Shown piece after piece: positions 33,131 to 41,921 of a stretch of DNA of 64,000 nt. The notes under the pieces are model-generated. The model was not told where the DNA came from and ran no database searches. It saw nothing but the letters and a program-made list of their open reading frames with translations. The position numbers and the translations under genes are program-made. The first letter of the stretch is position 1, and every line of letters begins with the position of its first letter. The DNA comes from Photobacterium sanctipauli (GTDB lineage Bacteria > Pseudomonadota > Gammaproteobacteria > Enterobacterales > Vibrionaceae). The stretch lies in assembly GCF_003026495.1 (NCBI RefSeq), contig NZ_PYMA01000003.1, positions 310,001 through 374,000 of the forward strand, written 5' to 3'.

Positions 33131-35052
33131 TCACTATCTACTTTCAACCAATAAATATCATAAGCGGATAAAGCTAAGGCTTCTCCTCCCAAGCGGTAAC
33201 CCGTCAATATATCTGTCACATTAGAAGAACCAAGGGCACCATAGATCTCAGCAGAAAGTCGCTGCTCGTGTTCACTGAAGTTACAAACTGCGAGCAACTT
33301 GTCCCCGTTATCATGGGTACGCAAATAAGCAAATAGATGAGGTTCACCAGTCTCTATTATTTCAGTTTTCGCTTTTCCAAATACCGGCTCTCGCTTACGT
33401 AACCTAATCATCTGCTGTAAATCTTGGTTAATGCGAAACTCATAGCTATTTTGATTGGCTGCCAACTCGGTATCATGAGGTGAAATCCTTGGCCTATTCA
33501 CCCAGCGGGTATCATCTCGCTTAAACTCGTCTTCCAAATAACTGTAATCATTTAGAACACCAAGTTCATCCCCTTGATAAATTAAAGGGATACCACCGAT
33601 ACTGAGGTTAATGCTATTCAATAACCGTATACGTTTAATCGCATGTTCGATATAAAGAGAGTTGTCAATTCTAATGGCTTGTTCAAGACCCGCCAGCGAT
33701 GCCAATGAGCCACACACCCGGCAGTCGCCGGTGGTTGGGTTTTCTTGGAATGGCACACCTGTTGAAAACGAACCTTCAAATTTACCGGTATAGAATTGGT
33801 TTAAGAAACGGCGGTGATCAAACCCATTAATACCCAATTCTACCGCAACAGCATCATCAAACGTCCAACCAATATCGTCGTGGCAGCGAATATAATTTAC
33901 CCAGTTGCATTGCTCTGATATAGAGAAGCTTTTCTTCAGTGAGGCGGTTAACAGCTTGGTTTCGCGAGTCGCTAAGCTTTCCCACATCAACGCCATCATC
34001 AGCGGGTTATAAGAAAGTTGGCATTCATCTTTATCAATGTACTTCGCGACTTCGTCGGGGTGAACAATGGCTTCAGACTTAAACACCACTGCTGGTGCCG
34101 CAATTTGCAAGCAGGTGTTGAACGCTTGAATTAACGTGTGTGCTTTTGGCAAGCTTTCACACTGCGTCCACTTTTCCTTCCAAATAAAGGCTAAAGCATC
34201 GAGCCTTAAACCTTGGCAGCCAATATTCGCCAAAAACAACATTTCATCGGTAATGGCATTGAATACTGCCGGATTGCTGTAGTTCAAATCCCATTGGAAA
34301 CTGTTGAACGTCGTCCAAACCCATTTTTCTGTATCTTCAAGGAAGGTAAAACTGCCCCGACGAACCGTAGGAAAGATCTCACGGCAAGTTTGGTTATACT
34401 CATCCACTTCATTCTTATCGGTAAAGAAATAGTAAAAGTCTTCAAAATCTGGGTTGCCCGAACGGGCCTCTTTCGCCCATTGGTGCTCGTCAGACGTATG
34501 GTTAAAGACAAAATCCAATACCAAGCTAATATCGGCATCGCTCAGGGCATCGGCAAGTTGCAGCAGATCTTTTTCAGTACCTAAGCTCGGATCGACCTTA
34601 CGATAGTCAGAAACGGCGTAGCCGCCATCGCTATCTCCCTCTGGCGCCTTGTAAAGTGGCATCAGATGTAAATAATTGATACCCAATGATTTAAGATAAG
34701 GGATTTTCTGCTTTAGCTTCTGTAAATCTCCCGCAAACAAATCCACATATACCGCCATGCCCAGCATCTCTTCACTGCGATACCAATCTGGATTTTTCAA
34801 TCGGCTTTCATCAAGGTTTTTCCACTTGCGCTTTCGACCAGCGAAGGCTTTTGCCAACACCACAACCAGTTTTTGTAAGTGGAAAAAGAAATCATAGCGA
34901 TCACCGTATAGCTGATGAAGTTGGCTGACCAATAACGGGAAGCTTTGCTCTAAACGCTGAATAAATACTTTTTCATCCTTTTTGGTCAGCTTAGGCAACT
35001 CAACAGATTCTAACACCTGTTGAAGCGCCAACTTTGCTTGCTCCTCTGTCAT
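33127..35052 (-). CDS. Amylosucrase or sucrose hydrolase, GH13 subfamily 4
   Basis: 641 residues, the size of Neisseria amylosucrase (636). The helical N-terminal domain (residues 1-~90) is typical. The catalytic residues fall almost at the same numbers as in that enzyme: nucleophile D285 in GLRLDALAF, acid/base E327 in FKSEAIV, and D392 in RCHDDIGW. DFVFNHTSDEHQWA is barrel region I. The family transfers glucose from sucrose to make alpha-1,4-glucan plus fructose, or hydrolyses sucrose. No signal peptide is seen, so it is cytoplasmic. The ATG ending at 35052 is preferred (AAGGAG 8 bp upstream); it overlaps the GH32 stop as ATGA. Regulation is by the shared LacI-type operator upstream of GH32. 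Confidence 0.9.
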   Translation of the reverse strand: MTEEQAKLALQQVLESVELPKLTKKDEKVFIQRLEQSFPLLVSQLHQLYGDRYDFFFHLQKLVVVLAKAFAGRKRKWKNLDESRLKNPDWYRSEEMLGMAVYVDLFAGDLQKLKQKIPYLKSLGINYLHLMPLYKAPEGDSDGGYAVSDYRKVDPSLGTEKDLLQLADALSDADISLVLDFVFNHTSDEHQWAKEARSGNPDFEDFYYFFTDKNEVDEYNQTCREIFPTVRRGSFTFLEDTEKWVWTTFNSFQWDLNYSNPAVFNAITDEMLFLANIGCQGLRLDALAFIWKEKWTQCESLPKAHTLIQAFNTCLQIAAPAVVFKSEAIVHPDEVAKYIDKDECQLSYNPLMMALMWESLATRETKLLTASLKKSFSISEQCNWVNYIRCHDDIGWTFDDAVAVELGINGFDHRRFLNQFYTGKFEGSFSTGVPFQENPTTGDCRVCGSLASLAGLEQAIRIDNSLYIEHAIKRIRLLNSINLSIGGIPLIYQGDELGVLNDYSYLEDEFKRDDTRWVNRPRISPHDTELAANQNSYEFRINQDLQQMIRLRKREPVFGKAKTEIIETGEPHLFAYLRTHDNGDKLLAVCNFSEHEQRLSAEIYGALGSSNVTDILTGYRLGGEALALSAYDIYWLKVDSE

Positions 35053-36563
35053 TTGCGGCACTCCTTTGCAAGACTAAATTGTTGTAACTGGCTGATATTC
35101 AATGCACCGTGATCCACACTTATGACACAGCTGGTATTGGTTTGGCTTGGGAAAGCAAGATTGGTAAAGCTGAACTCGCCACCATTGTTCAAAAGCTCCA
35201 CTGAGCCATTATCAATCAAGAGTTCAACGTTAAATTCAGCGGAGGTTGGCAAATTTACAGAGTAATCATGAGGGTAATGCGTGTCGAGCCGGTCGCTACC
35301 AAATTGACCTCGCCTGATACTGCGTACTTGAAGACCTTGCCCTTGATTCTGATTTTTGTTTTGGTTTTGCTCTAAAGAACTGACACTGAAAACGAACGAA
35401 AGCGCATTGTCGTCAAACAGGTTGAGCCTGAGTTGCTGCTCACTTTCCAGTGCAACAGAAAAAGACAGCTTCGCCACCGACTGCGAGCTATACAAGCTAA
35501 TTGCCTGCTCTTGTTCAAGTTGCTCACTCGTATCTATAGTCAACGCAGTATCTAGTTCGCCCACAAAGCGTTGACCCACACGTAAACCAACCTCGCTTTC
35601 AAACAAAAAAAGCTCACGAGGCATCGCCATCGCACTACGAAATGCTTCTGTTGGCAGCTCAAGCGAGTACTGATGGTTGCTCATCCATGTACTTACGATA
35701 CGACGATCATCCTCAGCAGGCACATCAGAAAAAGATTGCGTCGCATAATAATCACGACCGAAGTCCAGCCACAGCACATCTTCTGGATGGTTTTGATTAA
35801 TAAATGTCGTCCCATCGAACTGACCAACAAAGTACTGTGTACCTGCCCCGCCGCAATGCGCACCTTCACCAATACCCACAACCAATATCCAACGAGAATC
35901 ATCACTGCCTTCAATCGGTAGCTCAAATAAATCAGGACACTCCCAAGGCCCTTTACTGTGGGCACCATGGCGATAGCCAAACTCACTCACCAATTGCCAG
36001 TCCAACAGGTTCGTCGAGCGATAGAACTCAATATGCTGCCCGCATGACACTACCATTACCCATGCTTGAGAGGCTTGATGCCAAATCACTTTCGGGTCTC
36101 GGAAATCCGGATTACCTCGTGCAGGAATGATCGGTGCCCCATCCTGATATTTATGCCATACCAACCCGTCTTGGCTATAGGCCAGTGACTGCTGTTGAAT
36201 GGGATCTTCGATTTCACGCCCGTCGGCCAGCACCACCTTCGGTTGGATGAAGGACGTATAAAATGCCAACAAGCCAGGTTTGTCCGTCTCGAACAAACCC
36301 GAGGTATTTTCCCAATCAACAATCGCACTGCCAGAAAAACACATCCCAGATTCATCGGGATATAGTGCGGGCTCCAACTCCTGCCAATGGATCAAATCCT
36401 GGCTGATCTTATGGCCCCAGTGCATTGGCCCCCACACCGTATCGTGCGGGTAGTACTGATAAAACTGATGAAAATACCCATTGAAATACACCAAGCCATT
36501 TGGATCATTCATCCATCCTTGGTCTGGCGTCATATGAAGTGAAGGACGGTATGCCTTTGTCAT
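35049..36563 (-). CDS. Glycoside hydrolase family 32 beta-fructosidase (sucrose/sucrose-6-phosphate hydrolase)
   Basis: 504 residues. The five-bladed propeller motifs are GWMNDPNG with nucleophile D20, NPDFRDPKV with D156, and the acid/base E208 in WECPDLF. A C-terminal beta-sandwich follows. No signal peptide, so it acts in the cytoplasm. The C-terminal domain includes a Gln/Asn-rich linker (QNQNKNQNQGQG). Because no PTS sucrose EII is linked and a fructokinase is, the substrate is probably free sucrose or a short fructosyl sugar rather than sucrose-6-phosphate. It is the first gene of operon A; its promoter region carries the same palindrome as the sugar ABC operon. Confidence 0.92.
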   Translation of the reverse strand: MTKAYRPSLHMTPDQGWMNDPNGLVYFNGYFHQFYQYYPHDTVWGPMHWGHKISQDLIHWQELEPALYPDESGMCFSGSAIVDWENTSGLFETDKPGLLAFYTSFIQPKVVLADGREIEDPIQQQSLAYSQDGLVWHKYQDGAPIIPARGNPDFRDPKVIWHQASQAWVMVVSCGQHIEFYRSTNLLDWQLVSEFGYRHGAHSKGPWECPDLFELPIEGSDDSRWILVVGIGEGAHCGGAGTQYFVGQFDGTTFINQNHPEDVLWLDFGRDYYATQSFSDVPAEDDRRIVSTWMSNHQYSLELPTEAFRSAMAMPRELFLFESEVGLRVGQRFVGELDTALTIDTSEQLEQEQAISLYSSQSVAKLSFSVALESEQQLRLNLFDDNALSFVFSVSSLEQNQNKNQNQGQGLQVRSIRRGQFGSDRLDTHYPHDYSVNLPTSAEFNVELLIDNGSVELLNNGGEFSFTNLAFPSQTNTSCVISVDHGALNISQLQQFSLAKECRK

Positions 36564-36616
36564 GTCTCGCTCTGCTATAAATTCAATCCATCTTGTGGGG
36601 TTGAATTATGCACCAA

Positions 36617-36647
36617 TAACGTAAACGCTTACGTTAAACAGATCACA
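36617..36647 (-). promoter_or_regulatory. LacI-type operator plus CRP-like half-site upstream of the GH32 operon
   Basis: AACGTAAACGCTTACGTT (core of 36617-36636) is a perfect palindrome. It is the same double-stranded sequence as the operator at 49872-49893. On the minus strand it is preceded by TTGTGATCT (TCACA on the plus strand, 36643-36647), a CRP half-site, in the same arrangement as at the ABC operon. Confidence 0.85.
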
Positions 36648-36754
36648 AGAAATAAGAACAAAGTAAAGAATTACGATAAAAGCATCACTTTTAGTCATTT
36701 ACCTAGTAACAACAGCCTTCAGGCCGCCATAAATTAGGGAAAACATAACCAACA

Positions 36755-36773
36755 AACGTAAATTCAACGTAAA
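36755..36773. promoter_or_regulatory. Two direct AACGTAAA half-operators upstream of the aminotransferase gene
   Basis: AACGTAAA occurs at 36755-36762 and 36766-36773, one helical turn apart. Each equals one arm of the LacI-type operator at 36617. They might bind the same repressor weakly. The 324-bp gap 36564-36887 otherwise holds only the GH32 operator and AT-rich promoter DNA. Confidence 0.35.
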
Positions 36774-36887
36774 AGAATTTATTATTTTTTCTCATACCCC
36801 TAAAACTTTATTCGTTTGCACCATTCAGTGTTTGATCCAACAATCTTATGCATCGGTGTCACCTTTATCGTATACAAGGACAGACTT

Positions 36888-38219
36888 ATGACGCATGTTT
36901 TCCATCGCCATTGCCATACCCAGTTACCAACAGTGGCTTGGGGAAGCGGTGTATACCTGATAGACAGCGAAGGTAAGCAGTACCTCGATGCTTGTGGAGG
37001 TGCAGCAGTATCGAATCTCGGCCACAGCCATCAAAGGGTAAAAGAGGCCATCTCGCATCAGCTGGCTCGCGTGCCTTATGCCCATTCCGGCTTTTTCACC
37101 AGTGAAAGCAGTGAAACCTTGGCGAAACGGTTAACGGAACTGGCCCCTTCCGATTTAAACCACGCCTATTTTGTCAGTGGTGGTTCAGAAGCAGTTGAAG
37201 CGGCGCTAAAACTGGCTCGGCAGTACTTTGTTGAAATCGACATGCCCCAAAAATGCCAATTTATCGCTCGCCGGCAGAGCTACCACGGCAATACCTTAGG
37301 TGCACTCTCGGTGGGGGGGAATACATGGCGACGTGAACCCTTTAAGCCTATTCTTTCAACTTCGCATCATATCGCCCCTTGCTACGCCTATCGTGAGCAG
37401 CTTCATTTTGAGTCAGAGCAAGCATACAGCCGTCGAGCGGCCGATGAATTGGAGCAAAAAATTCTTGAGCTCGGCGCGGAAAATGTAATGGCCTTCATCG
37501 CCGAACCGGTTGTTGGTGCTACTGCTGGTGCAGTGCCTGCCACCGATGGCTACTTCAAGCGAATAAGGGAGATTTGCAACCGCTATGATGTATTACTGAT
37601 CCTTGATGAAGTGATGTGTGGTGTTGGCCGAACCGGCACCTTTTTCGCGTTTGAGCAAGAAGGTATCGAGCCGGATATTATCGCCGTTGCCAAAGGCCTT
37701 GGTGCAGGATACCAGCCTATTGGGGCAACTCTAGTGCATGACAAAATCTATGCGGCCATTGCCAATGGCTCAGGCTTTTTCCAGCATGGGCATACTTTTA
37801 TGTGCCATCCAATGGCATGTGCCGCCGCACTTGCCACTATCGACACGATTATAGAAGACAATCTGCTAGCAGTCGTTCGCTCACGAGGAAGCCAGTTGAT
37901 GGAAAAACTCCATCAAGCCCTTGGCTCCCTTCCCTATGTTGGTGATATACGCGGCAGAGGGTTGTTCATTGGTATTGAGTTGGTGGCTGACAAGCAGTCT
38001 AAGTCACCATTACCGGCAGCCTCAAAAGCCCACAAAGCTATCCAGTCAACAGCCATGGCAAATGGGCTCATGTGCTACCCGATGTCAGGCACGATCGATG
38101 GTCATCTAGGACACCATATTTTGCTCGCCCCGCCTTTTATCATCGAAGAGCACCAGCTTGATGAGCTCGTCGCCAAGCTGGAAAAGTCGCTGCTCACCGC
38201 TTCCACACACTGGATGTAG
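36888..38219 (+). CDS. Class III pyridoxal-phosphate aminotransferase
   Basis: 443 residues. Class III features are SGGSEAVEAALKLAR, the cofactor Asp D240 in LLILDEVMCGVGRTG, and the Schiff-base lysine K269 in IIAVAKGLGAGYQP. The family includes omega-amino acid:pyruvate, beta-alanine and diaminobutyrate transaminases. The ATG at 36888 is chosen (AAGGA 8 bp upstream); the open frame extends 24 codons further without a site. It is followed after 36 bp by a beta-keto acid cleavage enzyme gene on the same strand. The inferred job is to turn a beta-amino acid into the matching beta-keto acid for that enzyme. Confidence 0.87.
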   Translation: MTHVFHRHCHTQLPTVAWGSGVYLIDSEGKQYLDACGGAAVSNLGHSHQRVKEAISHQLARVPYAHSGFFTSESSETLAKRLTELAPSDLNHAYFVSGGSEAVEAALKLARQYFVEIDMPQKCQFIARRQSYHGNTLGALSVGGNTWRREPFKPILSTSHHIAPCYAYREQLHFESEQAYSRRAADELEQKILELGAENVMAFIAEPVVGATAGAVPATDGYFKRIREICNRYDVLLILDEVMCGVGRTGTFFAFEQEGIEPDIIAVAKGLGAGYQPIGATLVHDKIYAAIANGSGFFQHGHTFMCHPMACAAALATIDTIIEDNLLAVVRSRGSQLMEKLHQALGSLPYVGDIRGRGLFIGIELVADKQSKSPLPAASKAHKAIQSTAMANGLMCYPMSGTIDGHLGHHILLAPPFIIEEHQLDELVAKLEKSLLTASTHWM

Positions 38220-38255
38220 CGTATTAGTACCCTCACTCTAGGTTGGGATAAAACA

Positions 38256-39092
38256 ATGGAAGAAAATACACAACTGGGCCAAACCGCCATTATCGTGGCC
38301 CCTAACGGCGCCAGAAAAAGCCGGGTAGATCACCCGGCACTGCCAATCACGCAACGACAGATAATCAATGAGGTTATCGCCTGTCGCGATGCCGGGGCTG
38401 CCATGGTTCACCTACATGCCAGAGATCATAATGGTAAGCACTCGCTGGATATCGACGATAACATCCGGCTCTACCAAGCGCTCAAAGAGCAGGTCGGCGA
38501 TAGTATTATTGTCCAACTCACGACAGAAGCGATTGGCCAGTACTCACCAGAGCAGCAGATGACGTTAATTAAAGAAGTAAAGCCCGAAGCTGCCTCGTTT
38601 GCACTCAGTGAACTGCTTCCGGATGCCAGTTATCTTCACCAAGCCAGTGAGTTTTTCCATTGGGTAGCATCGGAACGGATCATCGCCCAATACATCCTCT
38701 ACAGCCCCGAAGATCTAAAGCGTTACTTTCACTTGCTCACCCAAGGGAAACTCCCAACCAACACCCATCACCTGCTACTGGTGCTTGGTCGTTACCAACA
38801 ACAGCAAACGGCGCTGCCAAGTGATCTAGCACCGTTTCTGCAACAGCAACTGTTTGACCACAAGCAGCGCTGGGCGGTTTGCGCATTTGGAAAATATGAA
38901 CACCAATGCCTAGCAACGTCTATGCTTATGGGTGGTGATATTCGAGTTGGGTTTGAAAATAATCATTTGAATCATCTAGGTACGTTAGCAAAAAACAATG
39001 CTGAGCAAGTGGTTCAACTCAAACAGACCGCCGCACAGCTACACCTCAGCATCCTAGATGCAGATGCGTTTCGCCAACTCCTCATCACCTAG
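38256..39092 (+). CDS. Beta-keto acid cleavage enzyme (BKACE, DUF849) family
   Basis: 278 residues. Family marks are APNGAR (15-20), DHPALPIT, the zinc-binding VHLHAR (51-56), and GGDIRVGFENN near residue 230. BKACE enzymes condense a beta-keto acid with acetyl-CoA and release acetoacetate plus a new acyl-CoA; the founding member is 3-keto-5-aminohexanoate cleavage enzyme of lysine fermentation. The protein is somewhat short for the family (~275-310). It pairs with the upstream aminotransferase and a converging LysR gene, suggesting a short catabolic route for a beta-amino acid. The exact substrate cannot be read from sequence by eye. Confidence 0.85.
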   Translation: MEENTQLGQTAIIVAPNGARKSRVDHPALPITQRQIINEVIACRDAGAAMVHLHARDHNGKHSLDIDDNIRLYQALKEQVGDSIIVQLTTEAIGQYSPEQQMTLIKEVKPEAASFALSELLPDASYLHQASEFFHWVASERIIAQYILYSPEDLKRYFHLLTQGKLPTNTHHLLLVLGRYQQQQTALPSDLAPFLQQQLFDHKQRWAVCAFGKYEHQCLATSMLMGGDIRVGFENNHLNHLGTLAKNNAEQVVQLKQTAAQLHLSILDADAFRQLLIT

Positions 39093-39127
39093 CCAATATG
39101 GCCTCTAGGGTCTGTTGTTTTATCGGG

Positions 39128-40024
39128 CTACTTCTCGTCAAAAGCTTTTTTTAACCACTGGGTAAACAGATATACCTTTCTTGAGTTCAATTTATAGTTA
39201 GGCACCATGACATAGTATCCGTAATGGCTTTCAAACTCGGCATGTAGCGGGTTTACCAATTGCTCCTGCTGCATTCGCTCTCTCACCATAAAATCAGGCA
39301 AAAGCGCCAACCCTTGCTGATGCTTCACCGCTTCTAACGACATGTAAAAATGCTCAAAGCCCACACCATAAAACTCGATATTATCTTCAATATAATGCTG
39401 GCTCTTTAATTGCTCCCAAAGCTGCGGCCTAGTCACTTGCGGTAGAAATACGTGCTTACCTAAGTCTGCGTAACACTGAATGGGAGCAGATTTAACTAAC
39501 GCCTTCGATGCCACTAATTTTAGCCTCTCACGGCATAGCAACGTCGCATTCTCATAATGCTTGGCTAATGGCAGGCATCGGATAACAATATCATTTTCGC
39601 CACTAATATCGTGCAATGCCCCATCACCGGTTTTCAGGCTAACCTGAATATTAGGGTACTGCTCTGTAAAGCGATGAATGGCAGGAATTAGCCAAAGGCT
39701 TGCGAAAGAAGGCGTAACATTTACCGTCAGAATATCTTCTACCTGCTCCATCTGACGCAGGCTAGCCGTTGCATTTTGCAAGACCTCAAGCGCTTCCGCT
39801 ATCTGTGGCAGGTATTGCTGACCAATGCTGGTTAGCTTGATACCGTTAAGATGGCGCTCGAACAAGGGTTGCCCTAACTGTTGCTCCAGTGCTGAAACTT
39901 GCTTACTCACCGCTCCCTGAGTGACCGATAACTCTTTCGCCGCTTTTGAAAAGCTTAGGTTATTTGCCACCGCAATAAAGGTTCTCAATGCCTTTATCGA
40001 AGGCAGTTCTTTTAAGTTGAGCAA
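39128..40024 (-). CDS. LysR-family regulator, GcvA-like
   Basis: 298 residues. The N-terminus LPSIKALRTFIAVANNLSFSKAAKELSVTQGAVSKQVSALEQQLGQPLFER is the GcvA-type LysR pattern. The effector domain has VTPSFASLWLIPAIHRFTEQYPNIQV, also typical. The start is probably the TTG ending at 40024, as no ATG is present before the HTH. It converges on the BKACE gene 35 bp away and is the likely regulator of the aminotransferase-BKACE pair. Confidence 0.83.
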   Translation of the reverse strand: MLNLKELPSIKALRTFIAVANNLSFSKAAKELSVTQGAVSKQVSALEQQLGQPLFERHLNGIKLTSIGQQYLPQIAEALEVLQNATASLRQMEQVEDILTVNVTPSFASLWLIPAIHRFTEQYPNIQVSLKTGDGALHDISGENDIVIRCLPLAKHYENATLLCRERLKLVASKALVKSAPIQCYADLGKHVFLPQVTRPQLWEQLKSQHYIEDNIEFYGVGFEHFYMSLEAVKHQQGLALLPDFMVRERMQQEQLVNPLHAEFESHYGYYVMVPNYKLNSRKVYLFTQWLKKAFDEK

Positions 40025-40148
40025 GGGCGAATATCCTAATCCGGTAATGACTAGTTATTAATTTATGCCTTTAGTTATTCATATTCAATATATAGTTGCT
40101 ATTTCGCTAGATAGCTTAAATAACAAGTCAGGGAGTAAATAAAATGGC

Positions 40149-40203
40149 TTTATACCCAAGTATCAGCATGAAGTAATACTCACTAAAATAACTTGGGTAT
40201 AAA
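40149..40203. repeat. 55-bp palindromic repeat with 13-bp terminal inverted repeats
   Basis: TTTATACCCAAGT and ACTTGGGTATAAA are perfect inverted arms around 29 bp of AT-rich DNA. It is a shorter member of the TATACCCAAG family also seen at 31168-31254. It could also act as a hairpin in transcripts of either flanking gene. Confidence 0.7.
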
Positions 40204-40239
40204 TTGATTAAGGAATATTGCAGCGATGAATTAGAGTAT

Positions 40240-40431
40240 TTATTGCGGTTTAACTAAACTACCGCCAGAGGCGTAGCACATATTGCGCTGCAACATCACA
40301 GCTTTGCCATCTAGGTAGCAAACCTGGTATGTTTCTGAATATTGGCCAGACTTACTGCCAGATGTTGACGAAGACGCAATTACTCCAAATGCTGGCAAAA
40401 CTAACGCTAGGGCCACTAATAGTTTTTTCAT
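40240..40431 (-). CDS. Small exported hypothetical protein
   Basis: 63 residues. MKKLLVALALVLPAFGVIA is a signal peptide cleaved near residue 19-20. The mature ~43 residues are Ser/Gly-rich at first (SSSTSGSKSGQYSE) and have two Cys (YQVCYLDGKAVMLQRNMCYASGG) spaced to make a disulfide hairpin. The ATG ending at 40431 has GAGGTG upstream; an in-frame GTG four codons earlier is less likely. Function unknown. The gap to ompG (40432-40688) holds the ompG terminator. Confidence 0.6.
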   Translation of the reverse strand: MKKLLVALALVLPAFGVIASSSTSGSKSGQYSETYQVCYLDGKAVMLQRNMCYASGGSLVKPQ

Positions 40432-40635
40432 TATACACCTCACATCCGAATAGTTGATGAGATTACCAACCTATTCATATTGTAGCGAACTAATGGATGT
40501 AAGTTTGACGTAAATTCAATGCTTTTCTGCGTAAATTACAATTCGTTGCAAATATCACTTTACGCATTTAACCTGATTCTATTGATTGTTTTCTCTATAG
40601 CTTTCAAGTTAACTCTCTATTTTTTCTCTAAATAG

Positions 40636-40667
40636 TTAAATCAGGCTGAGTAAACAGCCTGATTTAA
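40636..40667 (-). terminator. Intrinsic terminator of the sugar ABC/ompG operon
   Basis: TTAAATCAGGCTG-agtaaa-CAGCCTGATTTAA is a perfect 13-bp stem, 21 bp past the ompG stop. The T-run is modest. Confidence 0.7.
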
Positions 40668-40688
40668 GGATAGAAAAAGAACTAAAAC

Positions 40689-41699
40689 TTAGAAGCTATA
40701 GTTAATGCCAATCATACCGAACGGCAAGTAACCATCAAATTCAGTTTTGTCGGTATTTTCAAATTTCACGCTCTTATAGCTCACTTCACCCACTAGGCGA
40801 AATTGCTTCGATAGCGGGTAGTTAGCAGATACCCCCAACTTCCAGTAGTCTTCTTTCCATAGGTGTGCACCGGTACGGTCGTTTTCTTTTTCAAACTGAC
40901 CGAACTCACCCCAAAGCGAAGCACTCAACTTGCCAAAGCCATACCAAACACCCGGCTTGATAATAACTTCTGTTTCCACTTCCTTATCAAAGTCGCCGTT
41001 TGGAACCCATGTACCGTGCTGGTAACGGAAGTTCAGCCATGCACCCATGTTATCGGCAATCTGGTAACCAAAGCCAGGTTCAATTTCAAAGTAGTTAAAG
41101 TCACCATGACCGCGCTTGTGCTCAACGTGGTATAGGGCATAACCGTGTACATCCAGCTTGTCAGTAATACGGTAGGTACCAAAACCTTTGATTTCCGGCA
41201 TCCAGCGGTCATCGGCACTTTCTGAGCCCAGCTTAACGCCCCAACCGATATTACCCCAGTCTTTGTTGTAATTACGGTTAGCGTAAACTTCTAGGATTGA
41301 GTTATTTGCTTGGTAGTCTTGATCAAACGGTTCGCCTTCAAAGATATCTTCGCGTGAGCTGTGGAAGCCAAAATCCCAACCAGGAAGATCGTCGTGACGG
41401 AAGTTACCTTCAGCCAGTACATACTTCAACTTACCGCCGTTACGCATACCTTCTTCTTTACTAGTATCGTCGTAACGCCATTGTTCTAATTCAATTTTTG
41501 AAGATAATGTACCGTGCAAGCGGCCTTCTTTTTTTGGTGGCGGGTTAACAGCGGTGAGCAAATCTGCCGTGGATACCTGACTTTCCAAGGCAGTTAAGCT
41601 AGGCGTCGTTTCTTTCTTTTGCTCTGTCTGTTCAGTTTCTGCTAAGGCGCTTGCAGAGAAAATAACTGCCAGAGACATCGCCACGACTGTTTTTTTCAT
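40689..41699 (-). CDS. ompG: OmpG-family monomeric porin
   Basis: 336 residues. The signal peptide MKKTVVAMSLAVIFSASALA is followed by a ~55-residue periplasmic leader. The barrel starts at RLHGTLSSKIELEQWRYDD and ends with FGMIGINYSF, the aromatic insertion signal. Alternating strands such as GAWLNFRYQHGTWVPNGDF match OmpG (E. coli 301 residues), a 14-stranded porin for larger oligosaccharides. In E. coli ompG closes the ycj sugar operon. Here it follows a matching set of genes (binding protein, permeases, GH65, beta-PGM, ATPase), 222 bp after the ATPase. It is the outer-membrane entry route of the system. Confidence 0.82.
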   Translation of the reverse strand: MKKTVVAMSLAVIFSASALAETEQTEQKKETTPSLTALESQVSTADLLTAVNPPPKKEGRLHGTLSSKIELEQWRYDDTSKEEGMRNGGKLKYVLAEGNFRHDDLPGWDFGFHSSREDIFEGEPFDQDYQANNSILEVYANRNYNKDWGNIGWGVKLGSESADDRWMPEIKGFGTYRITDKLDVHGYALYHVEHKRGHGDFNYFEIEPGFGYQIADNMGAWLNFRYQHGTWVPNGDFDKEVETEVIIKPGVWYGFGKLSASLWGEFGQFEKENDRTGAHLWKEDYWKLGVSANYPLSKQFRLVGEVSYKSVKFENTDKTEFDGYLPFGMIGINYSF

Positions 41700-41803
41700 A
41701 ATTATTCCCTATTATAATTTTCGTACAGTAGATGTTTTGCCCGCGCCAACGGGCATTATGTCGTTGCCTGGCTGATTGCTAGAACGTCGGCCAGACAAAT
41801 TTT

Positions 41804-41884
41804 TCAACTTGCGCCAACAAGTTGAGAAATACTTCAAAGCGATTTGTTTAAGCTTTGGATAAATAGCCCGCCGCCAAGCGGGCT
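41804..41884 (-). terminator. Two hairpins between the ATPase gene and ompG
   Basis: AGCCCGC-cgccaa-GCGGGCT (41865-41884) and TCAACTTG-cgccaa-CAAGTTGA (41804-41825) lie in the 222-bp gap. On the minus strand each is followed by short T-rich DNA. They may attenuate transcription so that ompG is expressed at a different level, or protect the upstream mRNA. They share the loop cgccaa. Confidence 0.6.
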
Positions 41885-41921
41885 TTTTATTTTGTGTTTC
41901 AGACGCTATTGCTTGGTGACA

